Below are positions 1-9,082 of a stretch of 38,370 bases of DNA, piece after piece. The DNA is from Physocladia obscura (Eukaryota > Chytridiomycota > Chytridiomycetes > Chytridiales > Chytriomycetaceae), in assembly GCA_027596945.1 (NCBI GenBank), contig JADGJH010000014.1:1-38370 (forward strand), in the 5' to 3' direction. The translations under genes were made by a program, and so were the position numbers. Every line of letters begins with the position of its first letter. Within the stretch, counting starts at the first letter, position 1. The notes beneath the pieces were generated by a model. The model had not been told where the DNA came from. It was given only the letters and a program-made list of their open reading frames with translations, and did not search any database.

Positions 1-868
1 GAAATTGGTTTTTAATCAATATTGAGGCATTAGAAATGAGGCACAAAAGTTTTATTTTGAGGCACAGAATTGGGCATATTAAATTAATATTATATTCTTG
101 GAAATAAATAATAAGATTCTAAAACTAAATTATACTTTACTGTGCTAATTCCGCTAGTTCAAGTGAATATGCCTTTGCAGGATTCAACATTTTTAGCATA
201 ATTCTTTTTTATTATTTTATTCTAGATTTCTATTGTTCAAAATCCTCCATTGCAAAAATTCCAAATAGCCTTTAAATTAAATCTTGCCATTTTCCCCCCC
301 ATACAAAACTTCCACTTAATGACAGAAAAGGCAATTCCACTGTTTTGTTTCTTTACTTTTTAAGCAAATTAAATTGAACGATTTCTTTCAATAAAGAGTA
401 AATAATTCATCTTTCAATACAGCTTGAATCTTTTTATACTTTAACTTGTTTACAGTTGGGGCTGCTGCAGAAGGTGTCACAGAATAAGTGATAAACCCAG
501 ATTGCACTGCTAGTTGTCTATGTGAGAGTGACTTGTAACAGTGGTCTGATGGTGGTTATACAGATAATACAATTGCAACCAATTCCTCAATTTTTGGTCA
601 TCAATGGTTTTGTTCCAGCAGAACCTTCAAAAATTTGGGCTTTTCCGTTGTGAACTAATTTGTTACTCGCCCTAACTTTTCTTTATGAAACAAATATTTT
701 CCATTAAGATGTTGAAGGTTAAAATCAAAATTATATTTTTTAATATTTTTTTCGTGCTGGCCTTTTTGTGCTTTGGTACAATAAGAATGCATTTACTTTT
801 TTTACTTATTGCTGTGAGGGAAAGAGAGTCAGGTGTTTGGTTTTTATTTTCTGCTTTCAACTTCAATT
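1..868. other. Gene-free AT-rich stretch at left edge
   Basis: No open frame here looks like a protein and no RNA gene was recognised. The stretch is AT-rich with short T and A runs. The seven-base word TGAGGCA occurs three times close together (23-29, 37-43, 58-64). An AATAAA on the minus strand (plus-strand TTTATT at 843-848) lies about 20 nt beyond the stop of the neighbouring sterol reductase and is a plausible poly(A) signal for it. Confidence 0.6.
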
Positions 869-2626
869 CTAGTAAACATATGGAATAATACGATAAGGAA
901 CTTGTAGGCAATATTCATCCCATGATTTCCCATATTTGCTTTTGCAAAGTGCATTATCTTCTCTTTCACGCTGGATAAACAGAAGTGTATAATACAGTGG
1001 ATATATCCATGGAATCATGCATATCCAAGAAGGAGTGGTTGTGCCATACAAAACCAGAAATCCAGGTAATGCAAGTGCAATTCCTTGCACAATCTCACCG
1101 AGGTAGTTAACGTGGCGAGAAATGCCCCAAAAACCTGAACACAAAATTGTAGAATTTGGAATAGTTTTCTGTAGAATGCTGCCAAAAAAAAATGATGGAG
1201 CAGTTGGGTCAATTTTGTAAAAATACTAATGAATAAAAGGTAAGCATACATTAAAAAAAATAAATAAAAATAAATAAAAAATAAAAACTTATCCAACCTT
1301 TTGCAAGTTTGCTCCTCTTGTGAAAATCCAACCCGAATAAAAAATTGCAACTGTAAATAAGCAAGACCAAATTGACATATCAGAACCATTTTCAGGGAAT
1401 GCATGAGGTGCATATGTTGCCAAAACAATTCCACCAATGCAGTAGAGATACGGATAAAATCCAAGGCATCCAAAAATGAGCTTAAACCCAACTTTCTCAG
1501 CAAAGAGGTCATATGTGTATAGATGCACATTTTCAAAAAAGCTAGATTTTGATTTTTAAATAACAGGAGAAGGAAGGTTATTGAACAAAATAACAATAAT
1601 AAAAAACAATCAAATTAAACAAACCTATATTCAAGAATAAACCAAGTAAACATAAACACATAAACTTTAACAACGTTTGCAATGATACCACCGTTATTTT
1701 GATAATGAAGAACTGCCATCGACAAAATATTCAGTTGCAGCATTACAGCTCCCACACAATATAAGGCCATTTTTGCATCAACTCCAAAAATATTTGGATT
1801 AAAATGAGATCCATTATAAAATTCAACGAGCCAAATTTTGTTTGAATTCGGCGGTAGTTTGTGAAGAAGTTTTTCGAGTTTGAGTAACTCTCCAGATTTC
1901 TGCCTTTCTTGGGTCACTTGATCGCGAGTAAGGCAACGTTGAAATTTCGAGTCGATTGGTGGAGACTTTCTCGCTTCTACATTCGCTGTCAAAGCAAGAC
2001 CAATCCCAAGAAAAGCTGCCCAAAACCAACACATGTAAAAATTGCGAGCTAAAAAGGTTGGATCTTTGATTCCGAAAATAGATAGCAAATAGTAGAATCC
2101 GACAGTGACAAAAAGGACGCGAAGGCCGTTGATTTTATATGTCAATGGTTTTCCGTCAAAAGAACAGCAATAGCCTTCGATTATTGGACCCGGCACGACC
2201 ATCATCAAAACAAAAATCAAAGAGAACGTTTCGACAACCTTTCGCTTCGTTAGTTTATCCAAGCATAATTTTTGACGCCGAAAAAAAAAAAAACCTGAAG
2301 AAGCGCTTGCAATTTAACATCAATGAAAAACAGACTAATCCCATCAAGTAGCATCGGAATAGCAACAGATGCCAGAAATATGCCAAAACTGGCGATACCG
2401 GCTTGTTTTTGCCGTTCTCTGTGAGGCTTCTTTAGATTTTTTTTCTGCGTCAATTTGGGGATTCAAATACGAACGACAGAGGAGCTGACGGGGTTTGGGT
2501 GAAAGCCCACAGCAGAAACGGAGCATAAACGATGAAAGAAACAAAACGAACAGCAACTCCGAACCCAACAACGCGTTGGACTATAGCTGTGCCAATGATT
2601 GCTGCTGGGGCAAATTCGATTTGCAT
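869..2626 (-). CDS. ERG4/ERG24-family sterol reductase (C-14 or related)
   Basis: Predicted 484-aa polytopic membrane enzyme of the ERG4/ERG24/DHCR7/lamin-B-receptor family, which reduces sterol double bonds with NADPH in the ER. Exon model (minus): 2626-2471, 2429-2295, 2244-1625, 1541-1298, 1168-869; lengths sum to 485 codons and every phase matches. Family signatures seen are EFYNGSHFNPNIFGVD with the hydrophobic stretch after it, GFWGISRHVNYLGE, and the C-terminal KYGKSWDEYCLQVPYRIIPY. The loop between the first and second halves is long and charged. The segment DLFAEKVGFKLIFGCLGFYP replaces the usual GFGFMLxFGDL-type stretch, so this is a divergent subgroup and the exact double bond cannot be assigned. 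The ATG is the first one in frame; the upstream in-frame codons depend on a TTG. Intron 1 is only 41 nt. Confidence 0.8.
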
Positions 2627-3484
2627 TGATTTTTGATTTGATGACAAAGATTTCAAAAAAATCGCCTGACATTTTTTTTGCGTAAATGGATGGCATGATC
2701 AGGGACGATTGTTGCCGCTGGCGGACAGTAAAGAACTTGGCGATTTGAGTACGGATCACTCATCGGAAAAATTAATTTCATGCATGTAACGAGTAGTTTG
2801 CCACGTGCGCAGGTTTCGCCAGGTTCGTTGAACTGCGAAATCAAATAATCAACAAAAAATCTTCTGGACAATTTGCTTACAATATATGCAGAATTCAGAG
2901 CTCGTACGATTATCGTGGAATATAAATTACGCCCAGACGTGTTATAACTTTCGTCGCATACAGGGACAACATGCAAAGTGCCATCGGCTCAACACTTAAC
3001 TCTTGATATCTATTCCTTTGAATATTGAATCTGATTCGGCATTGAAGCGTTTGGCGTTAAGTGCAAACTAACAAGAAAAAAAAATTCACAGTGTTTTCGC
3101 AAACATCAATTTTCACGCATTTTGCCGATTATAGATTCCAGCAATGATCCATTTGCTATTACTTGTATAAGTTCGAAATACGTGCAATTTCGTACTTTTA
3201 GAGCTTGTTTCTGTTCCTGCGCTTGTTAGCCGCATTGAATACGCAGTTCCTTTGGTCGCACTATTGATTATTTTTTTATATTTTTTGAACCTATACGCTA
3301 CGCTGTAGTTCGCGTTATCAGATGTACTTGAATAGCAAATACGAACTCTGGCAGGCGCTGAAAAAGTTGCAGTTAACCCGGCGAAGACTCTTCGCAAGAT
3401 TTGCAGAAGGTTGTGAAAACTGGCTAGACTAGATTATTTATTTTCATATTACTTTTTGTGTTTTTAGTTGTAGTTTTTGAAACA
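2627..3484. other. Intergenic region, no supported gene
   Basis: Two minus-strand open stretches (about 2976-2653 and 3397-3113) lack an in-frame ATG near their 5' ends, match no family I know, and could not be joined by a convincing intron. The interval sits between the divergent starts of the sterol reductase and the small unknown gene, so it probably holds both promoters. I see no other structure. Confidence 0.4.
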
Positions 3485-4225
3485 ATGAAACTGGTGAAAG
3501 AATCCGCCCTTCGTTTGTTGGCTGACCTGAACAACAGAATCAACATTATTGAGCATCAACTGTCTCAAATTAAGCCTTTAGTTGTACAAGTTACTCAACT
3601 GTTGTCAGAACTACCTCCAGATGAAATCAACAAAGTCGACGAAAGCAATGATTTTCAAATGACTCAACTGCCGTCAGAAGGAGTACAGTGGTTTAAAGAC
3701 ATGCCGAATCAAATAGAATGGCCTTCAAATGGCGTAATATTTAAACCAATAAACCAAGGCTTGCATGATTTTCTCGACTTGGGAGGAAATTCTCAAAGTG
3801 TTCGCATTGTTTCTGGCGACGAGGACGAGTTTTCTGAGGTGTCAGAGACTATAACACGTCCATTTTGGCAACTATTTAAACCAAAAGAAGTGTTTCCGAA
3901 AAAACTAGTTCTTACTGAAAATATTGAAAACTCGGACAAAACCAAAAACAATCTCGCTATACAAAATCAAAGAAGCCACTATCGTCGACACAGTTTGGAT
4001 ATTAACAACAGACCTGTTGCACATAAAACAAGAAGTTTCAGTGTCGATGTGGCCAAAAACCAAAGTTCAGCTGAAAGAGTGCAGGACTCAAAAGGAATTC
4101 TCGGCTCGCGTGAAACCCACAGTCCATCGAATACCACACCAAGAATTACTCCTAATAAAGTTGAACGTAGCTCAGTATCTTCAAATGCACAGCCCAAGCG
4201 AATTCAATTGTATGAAATTCACTAA
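3485..4225 (+). CDS. Unrecognised protein with N-terminal heptad region
   Basis: Single-exon 246-aa protein; I do not recognise a family. The ATG at 3485 is the first in frame; the open frame extends upstream only through a GTG codon and T-rich leader. Residues 1-45 (LNNRINIIEHQLSQIKPLV and following) have leucine/isoleucine spacing suited to a short coiled coil. The middle is acidic around VSGDEDEFSEVSE, and the last 90 residues are basic, Ser/Asn-rich and probably disordered (RRHSLDI, KTRSFSVD, which look like basophilic-kinase sites). There is no signal peptide and no membrane segment. An AATAAA at 4224-4229 overlaps the stop codon. It could be a coiled-coil adaptor, but that is only a guess from composition. 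Confidence 0.55.
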   Translation: MKLVKESALRLLADLNNRINIIEHQLSQIKPLVVQVTQLLSELPPDEINKVDESNDFQMTQLPSEGVQWFKDMPNQIEWPSNGVIFKPINQGLHDFLDLGGNSQSVRIVSGDEDEFSEVSETITRPFWQLFKPKEVFPKKLVLTENIENSDKTKNNLAIQNQRSHYRRHSLDINNRPVAHKTRSFSVDVAKNQSSAERVQDSKGILGSRETHSPSNTTPRITPNKVERSSVSSNAQPKRIQLYEIH

Positions 4226-4850
4226 TAAAACTCACTCATTCCCACTGTTTTTTTACATTTATTTTATAACTTTATTTTCAAATTTTTTCTCTTGATAAAT
4301 GGCGCTATAGTCATCATTCATTGCGGTGTTATTTATGCAAATATACTTGCTCGATTTGAGAGTTTTCCGAGGATTTGCCGAGTGGATAATGACGAACATG
4401 AAGTTTGCGTTTCTCGTAGGTTTAACAACCTTACACAACGAAATCGGCGAAATACAACTTGGCAACCTGAGCCGTACGGCTTTCACACGAGCCAAGAAAC
4501 GCGACAGTGATTTGGCACCACGCTGTCAAAGTGATGCGATCGTTTGCGATTGTTCGTATCGAGATAAAGATTTACTACGAAACAGGGGCACCGACTTATA
4601 GATTCCTTAAATTGCGCCGTCAGCTAGCAGGCGATGACTCAGGCGCTTTACACACTCGACGACTTTAATTTCGCGGGCAGCTGAACGAGCGCATGAAAAT
4701 TTCAATGAACGTTGTGCTGGCCAATCGTAAAACATGCGATGCGGGCACAGTTAAAACAACAACAACAATACTGACAACATGTTCACCCGCCCGCGAGTTG
4801 ATCACATCATTTTTTGTTTCGTCCAAAAAATCAAACGAAAGAAAGAAATA
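4226..4850. other. Intergenic region upstream of APN2
   Basis: About 0.6 kb with moderate GC and several short open frames on both strands, none with family resemblance. It should contain the APN2 promoter. No repeat or RNA gene was recognised. Confidence 0.4.
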
Positions 4851-7072
4851 ATGAACATTGCATCCTGGAATGTCAACGTAAAGACCTCTATTTTCAAACC
4901 TACCGCAAGACTAACTTTCCCACCTCGTTTGGTTTTTTTTCGTTTTTTTTTTTGTTGTTGCTCTAAATTAACAGGGCTTTATGGCTCTCAAGGTTCGCCA
5001 ATCAAGCAATCTGTCTGAACTTTGATCCTTCCAAACCTGATTCTTATCAATCGCTAAATACGTGCAATTACTAGAAGCTGAATTCCGCAAAACTGGGCAA
5101 GCAAAATGTTCCACCAGAGTCCGTCCTTCGGTGTTCAATTCCGGCGTTTCCGGACACAAATGATATCGATATTTACTGTTTGCAAGAATTCAAATGCACG
5201 CGCGAAAAGATTGTGCGTGAAGATTTGGCTTCGATAAAAGGCTTCTACGCCTTTCATTCGTGCAGCAAAGTTTCTCAGCTTTATTTTTCTTGCTACTCAC
5301 ACTGCTGTTCTTGCCATTGACCTTCCCAAAATTTTGACAGAGCAAAACGGGATATTCTGGTGTATCCACGATAACGGCTTCGGCAATAAATCCTATATCG
5401 AATGCGCAACCATACCCGATTTGTGCACAAGAAGGCTTTTTAGGCCGAAACGGTTGTCCCGACTTGGATTTTTCGGCTTTGATTCCTGAAATGCAAGTTG
5501 CCATTGAAGCGATTCTTTCTCATTCAGATCAGGAGCAGGCATTGTCGTTTTCGATAAAAGAACTGAGAGATTTTGACGAAGAAGGGCGCGTTTTAATCAG
5601 CGATCATGGATTGTTCATTCTGATAAATGTTTGGCATTCCACTTGTTTTTTAAAATGCATTTAATCCAGGCTTGCAGGCATACTTTCCAAACGCGAGCGA
5701 AGATGAACCTATCCGATATGCGTTCAAAACGCGTTTTCAACAGGCAATCCATGCGATACTAAAGTCTCTCACGCAGATTTCACAACGAAACATTATTCTC
5801 GTAGGCGACTTGAATATTTGCCATAAACCCATCGACCATTGCGATCCCAATAACCATATCCGTGAAAACAAACTGGATGCTTTTGGTGATACAGTTGGAC
5901 GTAGGTGGATGGATTCTATTGTTTCCAACAGCGAAATCTACACCACCAAACAATTTGCCAACAAATTGGCTACAAGAGCGGCAGCAACTGTAAATATGGC
6001 TTCTTTTTCGCTTGTTGACGTATTTCGACACTTTCACCCGCTTCGCGAGCGGGCATTCACATGCTGGAACACTAAAATTGGGGCGCGCACGGCGAATTTT
6101 GGAACTCGAATCGATTATATCCTCGCATCTCCAGCATTACTGCCGTGGTTCGAAGCCTGCGATATCCGCCCTGACGTGGACGGCAGCGATCACTGTCCTG
6201 TTGTGGCGCGTCTCGGTGCAGTTAATTCTGAAACTGGAGAGCTGTTACGAGATGTGATTGGAGATGGATGTAATGAGAGCAATCGCGGCTTTCAAACGGC
6301 GCCTCAAGGATGCGCCGAGCTTTGGGACGAAGTAAAAGGTGGAGGGAAGCAAACAAATTTGAAGGGATGGTTTGTTGATCCGGCGGAAACAAATAAACGG
6401 AAAGCGAATGACAGTGGCAGTGATGATATTGAGAGCCGCAAGAAATTAAATACCACAAATTCTCAAACACGGATTCTCCCTGCGGATACACATACGTTGC
6501 CGATAATACCTGCAAAAGCTCCAGTTCAGAAGAGTGTTTTGAAAACTCAACCATCAGTAGCAACGTTTTTCAAACGAAACAACCTTTCTGAAGCATCGCC
6601 GTCGGCAAAAATTGAAAATGATGTCTCTTCGTTTTTTACCTCCTCACTGGAATCAACAAGAAATTTTGGTATGGCATTTGGTCTACTTGACACTGATGGA
6701 TCAAAAGAAAAGAGGGTTTCCGCTTGGAAATCTCTCATGAAACGGCCCGAGAACCCAAAATGTTACCATAATGAAGAAGCAAAAGAATTTCAGGTTTGAA
6801 AAAAAAAAAATCAAAAAAAAAAAACATGGTAGTAAAAGTTCAAGAAACAAATGAGCTCACCCATACACAATTTTTAAAATTAGGTTAATAAAGCTGGTCC
6901 AAATAAAGGACGCATGTTTTACCTTTGTGCAAGACCGGTTGGTCCATCAAATGCCGACCCACTCAAAATCGATCATTCTCAATCATCAGAATCGAGCAAA
7001 CAGTTCAGTAAAAATAGAGTCGTTACTGAATTCCAATGCAATTATTTTCAGTGGAAGAAACAGAGCCGGTGA
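4851..7072 (+). CDS. APN2: AP endonuclease 2 (APN2/APE2), GRF zinc finger
   Basis: Class II AP endonuclease/3'-phosphodiesterase of base-excision repair, about 610 aa. Exon model: 4851-4877, 4975-4992, 5075-5269, 5341-5628, 5678-6793, 6884-7072; all phase 0. Exonuclease III motifs seen: MNIASWNVN start, DIYCLQEFK (metal-binding Glu), KTGYSGVST, GDLNICHKPIDH, GRRWMDS, NFGTRIDYIL and the terminal DGSDHCPV. After the nuclease domain comes a basic linker with QPSVATFF (about residue 467), which fits a PCNA-interacting PIP box (Q-x2-V-x2-F-F). The C-terminal GRF finger has CYH, GRMFYLCARP and FQCNYFQWKK and is split by the last intron. The second exon is a proposed 18-nt micro-exon and is the weakest part of the model. 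Length and domain order match fungal APN2/human APE2. Confidence 0.9.
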
Positions 7073-7855
7073 TGTCAAAAGAAAACATGTTTATATGATT
7101 TTTTTTAAATAAAGTGAAATGTAGTTGAAAAAAATTATATATATATATATTAGTCAAAATTGAAGAGAACACTTAAAACAAAAAAACCATACAGTGACAA
7201 GGCAAATTAATTTGCAGCTTTCAGAGCCAAAAAATGCTTCCGTCAACAACCTTGAGAAACTTGGGCAATCACATCGATTTCCCCAATCAACCAAACTGTT
7301 ATGTAGTTGCTACCTTGATACGAATTTGAGAAATTTACAAAAAATCTGGCCTTGTCTGGTGGAACTGATCCACAACCCATTCAGCAAGGTGGTGAAATTT
7401 CTCCATATCTATTAAAGATTATTTTTTCACAATGGTCTAGATGTAAGTAAATTTTTTGACGAATCCTGGCGACATCTGAAATTGGACATTTCTCCAGGAT
7501 CGAATTCATATGGAATTGCGCACAAGGTAGCTCCAACGCGAACACTCAATATTTGTTGAAAATTTTCATTCATAAAAACTTTGGCGATATTAATTATTAT
7601 GCAAAGACGCGAGAGCAATGGATTGAGGTGTGAACTGAATACTTTTGGCTTGAAATGGGATTTGAAAAATGGAATTTCTGTCTGGAATTTCTGAAATCTG
7701 CTCTGAATTTAGCCAAACGCAAATACTCTTGGCAGTTTGAGATTTCTTCGTGGACTGTTGGTAGACTTTTGGCAAGATTGAATTAAACGTTTATTTCAAA
7801 AAACTTATATGAAATTATTACACAAAATCACCAAAAGGAGTGAATTACAGCCAGC
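7073..7855. other. Intergenic region between convergent genes
   Basis: Lies between the 3' ends of APN2 (+) and the 2H phosphoesterase gene (-). It contains an AT dinucleotide run at about 7136-7151 and scattered short open frames on both strands with no family resemblance. No gene is supported. Confidence 0.5.
7108..7113 (+). terminator. Poly(A) signal AATAAA for APN2
   Basis: Perfect AATAAA hexamer 36 nt after the APN2 stop codon, in T-rich sequence. The position is usual for a fungal 3' end; the function is inferred. Confidence 0.5.
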
Positions 7856-8605
7856 TTAAATTATAATCTTTTTTACACATTGATAATAGCCGTCATTCGC
7901 CATGGGTCCCAGTGTTGATAATTCCAAACAGTCTATCAAATGTACACCAAAATCATGGTCAGAAAATGGCAAAAAGACTTGGGAACTGATTGTCTGTGCA
8001 GCCGGGGATTGAGGATTGAAAGAATCGCGTTTGCCTCTTGCTGGATTTACAGGGGCGCGAATCTTCATGAGAGTGGCGTGTGGTTTGAAATGGTAAGGCG
8101 ACGGGACGTAACCCCGCGAAGCAAAAAGCGCCTGCAGATCGTTGGCAAAGCGAGTCAGGGCTTCAATCGAAACCGGCCTGGCGCGGGGAAAGGACGAATC
8201 GCCGTCTGTTTGCGGGGCGACGACTTTTGCCCACACGACGCGGCCGTTTCCGAAAGTGCCGACGCCCTTGACGGCCACAGCCAGACGCGGCGACGGCGGC
8301 GGCGACACGGCGGACGGCGCGGCTTGAGGCGGCGGCGGGAACCGGTCGCGGCACACGGCGGCCGCGGCGTCCAAGCAGGCGGCGGCGGCGCGCAGCTCGG
8401 CCGCCGGAACACTCAGCATCAGCAGCGTAATGTGCATCGACTGCGGCTGCACGAGGTGCGCGGCCTGTGCCGGATGTGCGCGCCGCACGTGTCCAAAGAA
8501 CTCGCCAAACTGCGCGGCGTCGAGACGCAGCGAGAGAAAATGCGTTGGCCGTTGCCGTTGCCGTTCCCGTTGCCAACACATTATTTTAGAAACTTTGTGC
8601 TGCAT
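7856..8605 (-). CDS. AKAP7/ASCC1-like 2H phosphoesterase
   Basis: A 249-aa single-exon protein of the 2H phosphoesterase superfamily, AKAP7-NLS/ASCC1-like branch. Both catalytic H-x-T tetrads are visible: HITL at about residues 58-61 and HATL at about 176-179. Flanking family features are RPTHFLSLRL, FANDLQALFASRGY and the C-terminal GYYQCV. These domains act on 2'-5' or cyclic phosphodiester bonds in RNA or nucleotides; the substrate here is unknown. There are two possible ATGs, at 8605 and 8581. The first overlaps the end of the upstream PD-(D/E)XK-like frame by 20 nt; the second leaves a 4-nt gap. The gene is much more GC-rich (8100-8560) than its neighbours and has an Ala/Pro-rich insertion between the motifs (about residues 73-110). 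Confidence 0.8.
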   Translation of the reverse strand: MQHKVSKIMCWQRERQRQRPTHFLSLRLDAAQFGEFFGHVRRAHPAQAAHLVQPQSMHITLLMLSVPAAELRAAAACLDAAAAVCRDRFPPPPQAAPSAVSPPPSPRLAVAVKGVGTFGNGRVVWAKVVAPQTDGDSSFPRARPVSIEALTRFANDLQALFASRGYVPSPYHFKPHATLMKIRAPVNPARGKRDSFNPQSPAAQTISSQVFLPFSDHDFGVHLIDCLELSTLGPMANDGYYQCVKKIII

Positions 8606-9043
8606 CAATCTTTTTCAAGCACACTCCAGTCACAGAACATGACTTCCTCTTGAATCCAATACCAATCTCACAAACATTAAGCAAGTCTGCACACCCCACT
8701 CGATAATTCTTTTCACGAATTTGCAACAGCCCCCGATTTGCCGCACCATCCGCATCTTCCTTTTCACCAGCAACTTGGAATTCGATGACCATCGCGTCCA
8801 AACTAGGTTGATGTTTTCTTAGTAATAAATCCACTTCGTGACTCGAAAATCCAAATTTGTCAGAGAACTCAGAATCATTAAACACGTAAACCATGAGATT
8901 GTTGAACCCAAAAACTTGACAACACGAACCTCCCATCCAAGCGGCCTTGAAAATATTGGCATCATTTGTCTAATAGAATAACCAAATGAGATACAAACTT
9001 CCAAGAAAATACAATATAGGACCTTTAATACTGCAGAAAACAT
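8586..9043 (-). CDS. PD-(D/E)XK nuclease-like fragment (DUF1703-like) or relic
   Basis: A two-exon model (9043-9023, intron 9022-8970, 8969-8586) gives a 134-aa protein starting MFSAVLK. The second exon resembles the C-terminal PD-(D/E)XK domain often found after the AAA-ATPase-like domain in microbial eukaryotes and bacteria (PF08011/DUF1703 type): VDLLLRKHQ, DAMVIEFQVA, LLQIREKNYR and CEIGIGFKRK in the right order. The E-x-K catalytic pair reads E-F-Q here, so activity is doubtful. The ATPase half is absent, because the next gene upstream ends at 9083. I infer a truncated or remnant copy; it could instead be the 5' part of the 2H phosphoesterase transcript, whose start it overlaps. The assignment is from motif memory only. 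Confidence 0.4.
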
Positions 9044-9082
9044 GGACTCAAAGAAGAGTGTTACAAAAATTTTCTATGTTAA

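Noticed and set aside
23..64. Three TGAGGCA words as a repeat array or CRISPR-like element
   Set aside because: Only seven bases, irregular spacing and no spacer structure; likely chance.
685..911. Short open frames on both strands near the left edge
   Set aside because: Low-complexity AT-rich sequence; partly overlaps the 3' end of the sterol reductase gene.
2653..3397. Two minus-strand open stretches of about 90-107 codons between the sterol reductase and the small unknown gene
   Set aside because: Neither has an in-frame ATG near its start, no splice joins them convincingly, and no motif is recognisable. Kept as intergenic.
4241..4780. A tRNA or small structured RNA before APN2
   Set aside because: No B-box-like motif and no cloverleaf could be folded by eye.
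7194..7775. Short open frames on both strands between APN2 and the 2H phosphoesterase gene
   Set aside because: No family resemblance, and no consistent exon chain could be built.
8142..8653. Arg/Gly-rich plus-strand frames opposite the 2H phosphoesterase gene
   Set aside because: Shadow frames caused by high GC; the minus-strand frame carries both H-x-T motifs.
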